Source: Hymenobacter taeanensis (GTDB lineage: Bacteria > Bacteroidota > Bacteroidia > Cytophagales > Hymenobacteraceae). From it: a DNA stretch of 64,000 nucleotides. The notes beneath the pieces were generated by a model. The model was not told the origin of the DNA. It ran no database searches and saw only the letters and a list, made by a program, of their open reading frames with translations. Positions 16,631 to 24,982 of this stretch are shown here, one piece after another. A program made the position numbers and the translations under genes. The stretch is taken from assembly GCF_013137895.1 (NCBI RefSeq), contig NZ_CP053538.1, forward strand, positions 4,061,001-4,125,000, written 5' to 3'. Numbering within the stretch: the stretch's first letter is position 1; each line of letters opens with the position of its first letter.

Positions 16631-18457
16631 TTAATACCCTCCCTGTGCCCTACGCTGAATGCGCTTTTCCCAACGCTTGCGCTTGGGGGCAATACTGCCG
16701 CGCAGGTATTTCTCCATCACCATTACCGCGCAGGGCGCAGCGGCGGTAGCACCAAACCCAGCGTTTTCTAAGTACACCGCCACGGCTATTGTAGGGTTGC
16801 TAGCCGGCGCGAAACCCACAAAGGCGGCGTGGTCGTCGCCCTCATCGTTCTGGACGGTGCCGGTTTTGCCCGCCACCGTAATGCCTACATCGGCAAGGCT
16901 GGAGGCGTCGGCGGTGCCGCCTTTCTGCATCACGGCCACCATGCCGGGCACCAAGGCCGCAAAGTTAGCGCTGTCGATGAGGGTGTAGCGCTTCTCGGTG
17001 AAGCGTGGCAGGGGCCCGACGTCCCCGATGCTGCGCACCAAGTGGGGTGGGTAGTACCAGCCCCGGTTAGCCACAATGGCCGCCATAGTAGCCATCTGTA
17101 GGCCAGTGAGGTTGATTTCGCCCTGCCCGATGCTGAGCGAGTAGAGTGAGCGGTACGTCCAGTGGGTAGTACGGCGGGCCTTATCGTAGTATTCGGGGGT
17201 AGGCAGGAAACCCGGGGCCTCGCGCGGCACATCTACCCCCAGCACCGAGTCAAGCCCGAACGAGCGCACGTAGCGGCGCCACTGGGCCAGGTTGGCATGG
17301 CGGGCCGCTACGGTATCCTGCACCAGACTGTCGGGTACGTAGTTGATGAGGTTCTGCATCGTCTGGTAGAAATACGGGTTGCAGCTGTATTTCAGGCCCA
17401 GCGTCAGGGTTTTGGCGGTGGGGTGGTGGTGTACGCAGCTGATCAGCGCCTGGTCGCAGCGGAAACCCGTAGTGGGAGTGATGGAGCCAAGTTGCAAGGC
17501 CACGGCCGCATTCACGAGCTTAAACACCGAGCCGGGCGGGTTAGCCAGCATGGCCGGGCGATTGAGCAGCGGCAGGTCTTCATGGGCCAGCAGCTCAGCA
17601 CGCACCCCGGCCCGGTCGGGCGCGGTAATGGTAGCCGCATCATACACCGGCGCCGACACGTAGGCCAGTATCTCGCCGGTACGTGGGTCTAGGGCCACCA
17701 GGTAGCCCTTGCGGTTGCCCAGCAGTTTCTCTGCGTAGGCCTGCAATTTCACATCCAGGGTCAGGTGCAGATCCTGGCCTTGCTGGAAGGTGGTGTCTTT
17801 CGCCCAGGTGCCGTGTTGCTTACCCTTAGCATCTACCAGTGGGTGCAGGTAGCCGTGTCGGCCGGTGAGCAAACCATTATAATACGCTTCTACGCCCCCG
17901 CTGCGCAACCTGTAAAAGCGGCCCCGGCGGTAGCGCTTGGCCTGACTATAAAAGCCCCGCGCCTCGCTGCTTTTATAGCCCAACACCGGCGCACCTGCCG
18001 CAGTAGTATACACCCGCTGGTACCGTTTACTAAGCGTGAGTGTGGGCCACTCCGCGCTGTCGCGGCGGACGCGGCGGGCTTCAGCCGCCGTAAGGCGAAG
18101 CTGAACCGGGTAGCCGGCGGGTGCCTCTTCATAGGGCAGGGCCTCCGCAATTCGTCGCCGAACGGTAGTAGAATCCCAGCCCAGCAACTGGCCTAGCGCC
18201 AGCGTATCAAGCGGGGGGCGGCGCGGCAGCTTCAGCAGAAATACCTGGCGGGTATCCACCAGCACTGAGTCGTGGCGGTCGAGGATGCGGCCCCGGATGA
18301 GGGAGTCAGCCACCACCACGCGCTGCCGGGCATACACTTCGCCCGTTGTGGGGTCTTGGGCTGGGGCGCTGGTTTGTTGTTCGGGCGATGAGCAGGCGGC
18401 TAGGCCTATTAGCAGGGCCAGTAATTTATTTTGCCATCTGTTGAAAGCCATACGCAT
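16631..18457 (-). CDS. Lipoprotein-type penicillin-binding transpeptidase (PBP2/MrdA-like), copy A
   Basis: A 608-residue class B penicillin-binding protein that would cross-link peptidoglycan stems by DD-transpeptidation. The N-terminal PBP region begins RGRILDRHDSVLV; the catalytic motifs are complete: Ser310-x-x-Lys313 in PPGSVFK, Ser358-x-Asn360 in YSCN, and Lys531-Thr-Gly in GKTGT. Unusually for the family, the N-terminus is not a simple membrane anchor but a lipoprotein signal, LLIGLAAC with Cys22, followed by a Ser/Pro/Gln linker. It has an unusual cluster of cysteines around GFRCDQALISCVHH. A close paralogue with long identical DNA stretches is encoded at 20317-22119, with a permease between them. 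Not the core mrdA, judging by divergence from the usual YPPGSTFK motif. Confidence 0.88.
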   Translation of the reverse strand: MRMAFNRWQNKLLALLIGLAACSSPEQQTSAPAQDPTTGEVYARQRVVVADSLIRGRILDRHDSVLVDTRQVFLLKLPRRPPLDTLALGQLLGWDSTTVRRRIAEALPYEEAPAGYPVQLRLTAAEARRVRRDSAEWPTLTLSKRYQRVYTTAAGAPVLGYKSSEARGFYSQAKRYRRGRFYRLRSGGVEAYYNGLLTGRHGYLHPLVDAKGKQHGTWAKDTTFQQGQDLHLTLDVKLQAYAEKLLGNRKGYLVALDPRTGEILAYVSAPVYDAATITAPDRAGVRAELLAHEDLPLLNRPAMLANPPGSVFKLVNAAVALQLGSITPTTGFRCDQALISCVHHHPTAKTLTLGLKYSCNPYFYQTMQNLINYVPDSLVQDTVAARHANLAQWRRYVRSFGLDSVLGVDVPREAPGFLPTPEYYDKARRTTHWTYRSLYSLSIGQGEINLTGLQMATMAAIVANRGWYYPPHLVRSIGDVGPLPRFTEKRYTLIDSANFAALVPGMVAVMQKGGTADASSLADVGITVAGKTGTVQNDEGDDHAAFVGFAPASNPTIAVAVYLENAGFGATAAAPCAVMVMEKYLRGSIAPKRKRWEKRIQRRAQGGY

Positions 18458-18672
18458 CAGGCAAAGCTAGACATTTGGCTGAAGTGGGGCCTGTGCTTCC
18501 TGGGGTAAAGGTGACAGCAGTAGCCAAATACAGAAAAACGTAATTCGTGCTGACCTGATTTTGTGCCAAATCTGGGCTGATTTATCCCTTTCATTGAGTT
18601 GATAAAAGGCTAAGCTTTTAGCCTGGTAACTACTCCATGTTTAGACACCGGCTTTGCTTACCGGCTTACTGT

Positions 18673-20079
18673 TTACGCACGAGCCTGCTGCCGACGGAAG
18701 TACACGAAGAAGGGGAGACCCGTCAGGATAAGCCCTAGGCCTAGCAGCGACTGCGTGGGCTGCGTAATGAGCGTATGCCCGGTAAACGTGAGGGCAAACA
18801 GAATCAGAATGATCTGCACGAAGGGGTAGCCCGGCACTGGACCCGGAATGCGGCCCTGTCGTTTCATTTTTACTACCGCCACGGCCAGCAAACCATAGAA
18901 TAGAAAGGTGGCGAAAATGACCAAATCCGTCAGGCGCTCGAAGGTGCCGGATATAACCAGCAGGCTACTCCAGGTCAGGGTAAAAAACAGGGCGCGGTAC
19001 GGGGTACGAAAGCGGGGGTGCACCGCCGCTGCTGATTTAAAGAAGTATCCTTCCTGCGCCATACGAAAATGCACGCGGGTGTGGGAGAGCAACACCGAGT
19101 TGAGGGTGCCAAACACGCTCACCAGAATCAAGACTGTTACGCCCGTTTTTCCCCATCTGCCTAATAATGCCTCTGCCACCACGGCCGCCCCAATTTCATT
19201 AGGCCCTACGGCTGCCAGCTGGGCCAGGGGCAAGGTGCGCAGGTATACGTAGTTGATGAGCACATACAGCACAATAGCTATGCTCACCCCACCAACAATG
19301 GCGCGGGGTACATTGCGCCGCGGGTTTTTGATTTCGCCCGTCACAAAGGACAGGTCCACCCAGCCATCGTAGGCCCAGAACACGCTTAGCAGAGCGCCAA
19401 AAAAGGCACTGGCCAGCGATACTTCCCGCACGGGCGCTACCACCGCCGATGTGCTGCCGGAGTCGGGCGAAGCCAGAAACAAGCCCGCCATGATGAGCAG
19501 AAGTATACCCGCAATTTTTGCGGCCGTAAACATGTTGCTAAGTCGCCCGCTGTCGCTCACTCCCCGGTAATTCACCCAAGTAAGTGCGGCCGCAGTGCCG
19601 ATGGCTAGTATCTTGATACCGGAGTCGGCGAAGGGATAAATGAGTCCGCCAACAGAGAGGTGCGCCCAGGCCTGGGCTGGGTTGGGTAGGGGCAGGAGTG
19701 CATTCACGGATTGGGCGAAGATGAAAGCCAGCGCCGCCACCGAAGCCGAGCCGATGATGGCAAAATCCGTCCACCCAAACAGGAAGGAGGCGAAATTGCC
19801 AAACGACAGCCGCAAATACTCATACACGCCCCCCGACTCCTCGGTGAGCGAGGCCATGCCCGACAGGTTCAGGGCGCCGCAGATGGTCACCAAACCTGCC
19901 GCCATCCAGGCGGCCAGTATCCATTCCGCGCTTAGGCCACTCTGCGCCAGCGGCACAATTTTCTTAAACACGCCCGACCCAATCACAATGCCTGCCACCA
20001 GCAAGGTCCCGCTGCCCACGCCAAAGGCTCGAATAAGCGTTACGGGAGCTACTCCGGGAGACTTCTCAGGATCTTTCAT
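18673..20079 (-). CDS. APC-family amino-acid permease
   Basis: A 468-residue inner-membrane transporter of the amino acid-polyamine-organocation superfamily, LAT/SteT-like. About 12 hydrophobic segments are visible; helix 1 holds the signature AGIVIGSGVFKKIV, followed by SGLSAEWILAAWMAAGLV and the TEESGGVYEYLR loop. The conserved segment SVFWAYDGWVDLSFVTGEIK is the typical helix 6 region. Substrate is probably an amino acid, by exchange or proton symport; this cannot be refined. The gene sits between two related penicillin-binding proteins, all three on the minus strand with gaps of 215 and 237 bases, so supply or recovery of a peptidoglycan amino acid is a tempting but unproven link. Confidence 0.87.
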   Translation of the reverse strand: MKDPEKSPGVAPVTLIRAFGVGSGTLLVAGIVIGSGVFKKIVPLAQSGLSAEWILAAWMAAGLVTICGALNLSGMASLTEESGGVYEYLRLSFGNFASFLFGWTDFAIIGSASVAALAFIFAQSVNALLPLPNPAQAWAHLSVGGLIYPFADSGIKILAIGTAAALTWVNYRGVSDSGRLSNMFTAAKIAGILLLIMAGLFLASPDSGSTSAVVAPVREVSLASAFFGALLSVFWAYDGWVDLSFVTGEIKNPRRNVPRAIVGGVSIAIVLYVLINYVYLRTLPLAQLAAVGPNEIGAAVVAEALLGRWGKTGVTVLILVSVFGTLNSVLLSHTRVHFRMAQEGYFFKSAAAVHPRFRTPYRALFFTLTWSSLLVISGTFERLTDLVIFATFLFYGLLAVAVVKMKRQGRIPGPVPGYPFVQIILILFALTFTGHTLITQPTQSLLGLGLILTGLPFFVYFRRQQARA

Positions 20080-20316
20080 GCTTTAAGATTAACGGTTTTA
20101 CTACTGTTATATCCGCAACTGGTGTGCCGCTGTACCCATACAGGAGGCCTGACTTTCGGATCAGGACTGATCATACATCAGGCCGACCTAACCGCAAGCC
20201 GGGCCGCGGACTCTAGCGTTTCTCAACGGCCCGAGGCTGCCTTAGGGCACTCACCAGGTGCCAACAAGGGGCAGATGAACTGCCCCTGGCCGCCGACTGA
20301 TATTAGGCAGAACCAC

Positions 20317-22119
20317 TCAGTACCCATGCCGGGCCCGGCCTTGAATACGGGCTTCCCTGCTCTTGCGCTTGGCAGCAATGCTGCCCCGCAGGTACTTTTC
20401 CATGACTAGGGTGGCGCAGGGCGCTGCAGCATCCGCCCCAAAGCCCCCGTACTCGATATACACCGCAATGGCAATCGTAGGATTGTCGGCGGGGGCAAAC
20501 CCCACGAAGGCCGCGTGGTCGTCGCCTTCGTCGTTTTCTACCGTTCCCGTTTTGCCGGCCACCGTAATGCCCACATCTTCTAAGCTCGAGGCGTCGGCGG
20601 TACCACCCTTTTGCATGACAGCTATCATCCCGGGTACCAAGGCCGCAAAGTTAGCGCTGTCGATGAGGGTGTAGCGTTTTTCAGTAAAGCGCGGCAGCGG
20701 CCCGCCGTCCCCGATGCTGCGCACCAGGTGGGGTGGGTAGTACCAGCCCCGGTTAGCAATGATGGCCGCCATAGTAGCCATCTGTAGGCCAGTGAGGTTG
20801 ATTTCGCCCTGCCCGATGCTGAGTGAATAGATGGAACGGTAGCGCCAGCGGGTGGTACCCCGGGCCTTGTCGTAGTATTCGGGGGTAGGGAGGAAGCCGG
20901 GAGCCTCGCGCGGGATGTCTACGCCCAGCACCGAGTCGAGGCCAAAGGACCGGACGTAGCGGCGCCACTGGGCCAGGTTGGCGTGGCGGGCCGCTACGGT
21001 ATCCTGCACCAGACTGTCGGGTACGTAGTTGATGACTCGCCCCATTACCTGGTAGAAGTAGGGGTTGCAGCTATATTTCAGCCCGGCGGTTAGGTTGCTA
21101 GGGGAAGGGTGCCGATGCACGCAGCTGATGAGTTTCTGGTCGCAACGGAAACCAGTGGCGGGAGTGATGGAGCCAAGTTGCAAGGCCACGGCGGCATTCA
21201 CCAGTTTGAATACGGAGCCAGGTGGGTTGGCGCGCATCGCGGGCCGGTTAATCAGCGGCATACCTTCTTGCTGCAAGAGCTTGGCCCGCACCCCGGCCAG
21301 ATCAGGCGCGGTAATAGTGGCGGGCTTGTATATGGGTGCCGACACGTAGGCCAGTATCTCGCCGGTACGTGGGTCTAGCGCCACCAGGTAGCCCTTGCGG
21401 CGGCCCAGCAGTTGCTCGGCGTAAGCCTGCAGTTTCACATCGAGGGTTAGGTGCAGGTCCTGACCTTGCTGGAAGGCAGTATCGGGGGCCCAACTGCCCT
21501 GCGTCTGGCCTTGCACATCCACCAAGGGGTGCAAAACGCCCCGGCGCCCATTGAGAATGCCATTATAATAGCCCTCAATACCCCCGTTGCGCAGCTGGTA
21601 GAAACGGCCCCGGCGGTAGCGCTTAGCTTGGTTGTAGAAGGATTCTGCCTCGGCATTTGAGTAGCCCAACACGTGGGCCCCTACGCTGGTGGTATAGGCG
21701 CGCTGGCGGCTTTCCGTTAGCGTAAGGCTAGGCCACTCGCCGCTTTTGCGGCGTACCCGCGCCGCCTCGGTGGCCGTAAGCCGGAGCTGGACGGGGTAGC
21801 CTGCCGGGGCTTCCTCATAAGGCAGGGCATCGGCAATGCGTTTCCGGATGGTGGTGGGCCCCCAGCCTAGCAATTGGCCTAGCGCCAAGGTATCGAGGGG
21901 CGGGCGGCGCGGGAGCTTGAGTAGGTATTGCGGGCGGGTGGCCACTAACACTGAGTCGTGGCGGTCGAGGATGCGGCCGCGTTGGGGCACCTCTGGTAGC
22001 ACCACGCGCCGCTTGGTGTAGAGCAGGGTGGTATCGGGTGCCTGAGTGGGGAGGTCAGTTGGCTGCTGTTGAAGGGAAGAACAGGTGACCAGCACCAGAA
22101 ACACGGTTAGTAAACTCAT
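20317..22119 (-). CDS. Lipoprotein-type penicillin-binding transpeptidase (PBP2/MrdA-like), copy B
   Basis: A 600-residue paralogue of the gene at 16631-18457, with the same architecture and very similar sequence throughout the transpeptidase domain (for example NYVPDSLVQDTVAARHANLA in both). All three active-site motifs are present: PPGSVFK, YSCN and GKTGT. The N-terminus again looks like a lipoprotein signal, with Cys13 after FLVLVT; Thr before the Cys is a poor lipobox residue, so lipidation is less sure than for copy A. Copy B carries RVINYVPD where copy A has LINYVPD and differs mainly in the N-terminal third. Duplication followed by divergence is the simplest reading. Probably auxiliary to the essential elongation PBP. 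Confidence 0.87.
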   Translation of the reverse strand: MSLLTVFLVLVTCSSLQQQPTDLPTQAPDTTLLYTKRRVVLPEVPQRGRILDRHDSVLVATRPQYLLKLPRRPPLDTLALGQLLGWGPTTIRKRIADALPYEEAPAGYPVQLRLTATEAARVRRKSGEWPSLTLTESRQRAYTTSVGAHVLGYSNAEAESFYNQAKRYRRGRFYQLRNGGIEGYYNGILNGRRGVLHPLVDVQGQTQGSWAPDTAFQQGQDLHLTLDVKLQAYAEQLLGRRKGYLVALDPRTGEILAYVSAPIYKPATITAPDLAGVRAKLLQQEGMPLINRPAMRANPPGSVFKLVNAAVALQLGSITPATGFRCDQKLISCVHRHPSPSNLTAGLKYSCNPYFYQVMGRVINYVPDSLVQDTVAARHANLAQWRRYVRSFGLDSVLGVDIPREAPGFLPTPEYYDKARGTTRWRYRSIYSLSIGQGEINLTGLQMATMAAIIANRGWYYPPHLVRSIGDGGPLPRFTEKRYTLIDSANFAALVPGMIAVMQKGGTADASSLEDVGITVAGKTGTVENDEGDDHAAFVGFAPADNPTIAIAVYIEYGGFGADAAAPCATLVMEKYLRGSIAAKRKSREARIQGRARHGY

Positions 22120-22816
22120 TCTCCAAATCGCAGACAGGTAAAGCCAGAGGTATCTGGGGTGCTTTACGTAGTTGCCAAGGTCCTAGATGTGCTGCCCACC
22201 CAGTCGGGCGTAGCTGTTGCCGTTTCCATTGGCTTGAAGGCGCCGCTAGGCCACTGCTTAGCTTGTGGCTTCCGCACATGGCTAGGCCAATCGCCCGCTG
22301 CTGCCGACCGAGAAATAGGCCCTCTGCTTCAGAAATGCTACCTACAGGATATTGTCATTTTCGGCTAAGCTAGACGCACATGTCAGTCCTAAAGAGCGAG
22401 TTAACTAGAATTTAACTGTCCTTGGTTTGCCCTGTTCGCGGTAAACAAGAGAGTATTATTTAAGAACGATTTGTGCGTGAAACGAAAGGGGGACCCATTC
22501 ATAACAATTTCGTTTCTACGTGAATGATATGTTGCTGATTTATAGCTCTTTGTTCTTAAGATATAAATAGAACAAAAGCCCAAGACGTGGTATAGCTACT
22601 ATAATTGTATTTAGGGAATTTCAACAGTTGAGTTTACTCCCTTTTATGAAGGGATTATTTAATGAGCAGTGCGTGTAAAATATTGATAATAAGGCCTCAA
22701 CGGCAATCAAATACTCCGTGGTTGCTGATGCCTGCGGAGGTAAACCAAGCAGGATATGGTCCGTTGAAATGGCAGAGCACGAACTACTTGCTCTTGACCT
22801 TATATCCTTTTGAGCT
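22120..22816. other. Non-coding region upstream of the YciF-like gene
   Basis: About 700 bases with no convincing gene. The left half has normal composition with two CTAGGCC heptamers (22246, 22281); the right half (22400-22800) is AT-rich and probably holds the promoter of the YciF-like gene. No long hairpin or RNA gene was seen. Confidence 0.5.
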
Positions 22817-23305
22817 ATGAACACAGACGACCTGAAACAACTCATTAAAGATGGCTTATCGGCCCAGCGCGCCGGCAGCCAAGTGGCAGCCAAAGCCACC
22901 GACGAAATCCCCAACGATGCCAAGCACCCCGAGCTGAAAGCCGCCCTGCAGGAAGGCAACGAAACTTCCAAGAAGTGGGCTCAGCGTATTGAGGACGCCA
23001 TTGCCGAAGTAGGCGGTGCCGAAAACCAGAACAATGAAATCCTGGAGGCCCATTACCGCGTGAGCAAGGAAATCCGGGCCAAAGCTACCTCCGACCCTGC
23101 GCGCGACCTGGGCATCATCGCCAGCGGCCAACTAGCCCTGCACTACTGGATTGCTTCCTTCGGCACTGTAGCCTCGTATGCCGCCTCCGCCGGCCTCACC
23201 CAAACCGAGCAAAACCTGAAAGCCTGCGTGCAGGAAGCCAAACAAGCCGACGATAAGCACACCGACATCGCCCAGCGTATCCTCGCCGAGCAGGGCCAGG
23301 AATAA
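22817..23305 (+). CDS. YciF/DUF892-like ferritin-fold protein
   Basis: A 162-residue all-helical protein of the DUF892 family (E. coli YciF group), a ferritin-like four-helix bundle of unknown function that is often induced by stress. The pattern AALQEGNETSKKWAQRIEDA and the helix starting DLGIIASGQLALHYWIASFG are typical, with Glu and His residues in positions suited to a di-metal site (HPEL, EAHYRV, LHYW). It has no export signal, so it is cytoplasmic. A 12-bp hairpin lies 345 bases downstream in the convergent gap. The first ATG at 22817 is the only sensible start. Confidence 0.8.
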   Translation: MNTDDLKQLIKDGLSAQRAGSQVAAKATDEIPNDAKHPELKAALQEGNETSKKWAQRIEDAIAEVGGAENQNNEILEAHYRVSKEIRAKATSDPARDLGIIASGQLALHYWIASFGTVASYAASAGLTQTEQNLKACVQEAKQADDKHTDIAQRILAEQGQE

Positions 23306-23650
23306 GGGGAGCTGTCATCTTTGTAGCAACTCTATAGCAATCCTGTTGACCGTAACACAACCGCGCCGCTGGGGCGGCAGAGGAGGCTAGGGTTGCTGTG
23401 GTGTGGCTGGGGCTAATTAGGCTGTAATAAACTCGTACCTAATAAGGTTTCCACCCGCCTTCCCCTAATAGTTTTAAGCTTGTTAGGCGGCCTACCGGTC
23501 CTCTCGCAATGATTTATTAAGCTCATAGGCCTGCCGATCTATCCTTAAAGCTCCCGTAAACAACCTTGCCACCCACCGCCGCTGCCGAAGCTTGGCGCAG
23601 CTTGGAGTAGCGGGCGGATGGGTAAGGTGGGCGGGACCCCTTCACGCACA

Positions 23651-23686
23651 ACACCCTGCCTTCACGGGGTTGGGAAGGCAGGGTGT
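23651..23686. terminator. Hairpin in convergent gap
   Basis: ACACCCTGCCTT (23651-23662) and its exact complement (23675-23686) lie 25 bases from the stop of the minus-strand gene at 23711. It probably terminates that gene. The remainder of the 23306-23650 gap shows no feature. Confidence 0.6.
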
Positions 23687-23710
23687 CGATGAGATAGGAA
23701 ACTCACTAAT

Positions 23711-24247
23711 TCAAGTTTTTCTGCTCGCTATGATAGCTTCTCTAAAAACAGAAGAATCGATAAAAGAGCTCTTAATATGTGGTTCTAAAGTGTCAATTAG
23801 TGCATCTTCATTGTCATTCAAATTGAGAAACATAATCTCACTTTCATGATTAATGTAAATAGTAATTAATCGGTCATCACTGAAAAAGTAAAGGCTATCG
23901 AATTCATAATAGTTAAGAAATTTTTCGCTTTCAAAATGGTGAACTGCAAATTCATATTCTAAAAGCTTAGATCGGCAATTATCATTGAGCCGAAATTTGC
24001 AAACTATATCACCTTCGGCTTCAGCCAAGCCAGTGATGTGAAGCTCCCAATCGGCAAAGTAGTTTAATCCTTCTGGAAACAAATCTGCTTTTTTAAAAAC
24101 GCTATTAAAAGCAAAGCTGTCAGAAATCTTGAAAACGTAATTGCTAAGCACGTTCCGCCACTCTTCGTCGGATATAGAATCCCAAGATGGAAAACCACCG
24201 GTTTGAAGATTTAGGTTACTGAAAAAGGATTTGTTGTGCAGTGCCAT
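23711..24247 (-). CDS. AT-rich hypothetical protein downstream of the icmF 3' duplicate
   Basis: A 178-residue soluble, acidic protein with many aromatic residues (for example FLNYYEFDSLYFFSDDRLIT) and no recognised domain. The short strands and the DUF-like pattern resemble small immunity or SUKH-like proteins, but no motif decides this. Its DNA is far richer in A+T than the surrounding genes, which argues for recent acquisition. The ATG at 24247 lies 25 bases after the stop codon of a duplicated icmF 3' end, placing it where the gene after icmF would be. Function unknown. Confidence 0.65.
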   Translation of the reverse strand: MALHNKSFFSNLNLQTGGFPSWDSISDEEWRNVLSNYVFKISDSFAFNSVFKKADLFPEGLNYFADWELHITGLAEAEGDIVCKFRLNDNCRSKLLEYEFAVHHFESEKFLNYYEFDSLYFFSDDRLITIYINHESEIMFLNLNDNEDALIDTLEPHIKSSFIDSSVFREAIIASRKT

Positions 24248-24272
24248 TTCGATACCTGCTGTAATTACATAT

Positions 24273-24391
24273 TCCGGCGATACTGCCCGCCTACCTCAAA
24301 CAACGCATTGGTTACCTGGCCTAGGGAGCAGAACTTCACGGTTTCCATCAACTCTTCAAAGAGGTTGCCGTTAGCTACCTGTTGCAGTAGG
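24273..24391 (-). pseudogene. icmF: Duplicated 3' end of icmF (remnant)
   Basis: The stretch reads, on the minus strand, as the last 37 codons and stop of icmF: from [17 protein letters not shown] through QYRRNM. The protein is identical to the C-terminus of the intact gene at 24983-28456, yet 11 of about 116 bases differ, every one synonymous. Further upstream the copy lacks two codons and then loses similarity, after LQQ. It has no start and cannot make the enzyme. It abuts the stop of the gene at 24394-24918 within a few bases. Confidence 0.9.
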
Positions 24392-24393
24392 CT

Positions 24394-24918
24394 CTAGGAG
24401 TGATCAGGGCGTACTATTACAAAACGCACCCGTTCCCGCTTTACAAAGTGCCCAGCTGCTGCTGATGCGACTAAATCACCAATAGTTAATATCTCTTGGG
24501 GTGATTTGGGCTGTTGGAGTTCAGAAGCGAATGGATTGCCAATAGGCTCTTTAATAAGCTTCGTAGCTGATTTGGGATTAAATGGCCAATAGAATATACC
24601 CACTAAAAGTTTGACGACCCAGGCTATAAGATAAACGGCTACATAAAATAGAAGCAAAAAGGTATAGAGAGGATTGCCATCTGACCCAGGTTCTGAACTG
24701 ATAAGGCCGGTAAAGTCGAAGTTTGATATATCAACAGAGAACCGTTCAGAGAAACTCAGAAGTAATTCTTCTGTGTCCTCTCCACCACAACCCATGTCTT
24801 CCTCAATACCCGTTCGGAGGTTATAGGCATCTTCCCACCAAAGAGCCTCTTTTACAAAGGTTGGTACTTGTTCTGCTGCGCGGCGTAAGTCAGAAAAACG
24901 AATGTATATAGTTTCCAT
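24394..24918 (-). CDS. Hypothetical membrane protein, DUF1493-like, inserted behind icmF
   Basis: A 174-residue protein. The first half (GCGGEDTEELLLSFSERFSV followed by DISNFDF) resembles the DUF1493 family, and the C-terminus (ILTIGDLVASAAAGHF) fits its usual end; between them lies an inserted stretch of two hydrophobic helices (TFLLLFYVAVYLIAWVVKLL), so it is probably membrane-bound. DUF1493 has no known function. Its A+T content is above that of the neighbours. It begins just after the icmF terminator hairpin and ends directly against a second icmF 3' end, as if it were the cargo of an insertion at that site. The family call is from memory of the pattern and is moderate. Confidence 0.6.
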   Translation of the reverse strand: METIYIRFSDLRRAAEQVPTFVKEALWWEDAYNLRTGIEEDMGCGGEDTEELLLSFSERFSVDISNFDFTGLISSEPGSDGNPLYTFLLLFYVAVYLIAWVVKLLVGIFYWPFNPKSATKLIKEPIGNPFASELQQPKSPQEILTIGDLVASAAAGHFVKRERVRFVIVRPDHS

Positions 24919-24926
24919 AAAAACAT

Positions 24927-24961
24927 AAAAGGGTGCTACCTCAGCAAGGTAGCACCCTTTT
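24927..24961 (-). terminator. Intrinsic terminator of icmF
   Basis: A perfect 14-bp stem (AAAAGGGTGCTACC at 24927-24940 with 24948-24961) and 7-base loop lie 22 bases after the icmF stop. On the minus strand the stem is followed by a T-rich run leading into the next gene's start. Confidence 0.82.
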
Positions 24962-24982
24962 GCATTAGCGTAAACTAGCCAA

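Noticed and set aside
23711..24918. Toxin-antitoxin or polymorphic-toxin immunity pair behind icmF
   Set aside because: Neither protein shows a nuclease, RHS or known immunity motif; the arrangement alone does not support the call, so they are left as unknown genes.
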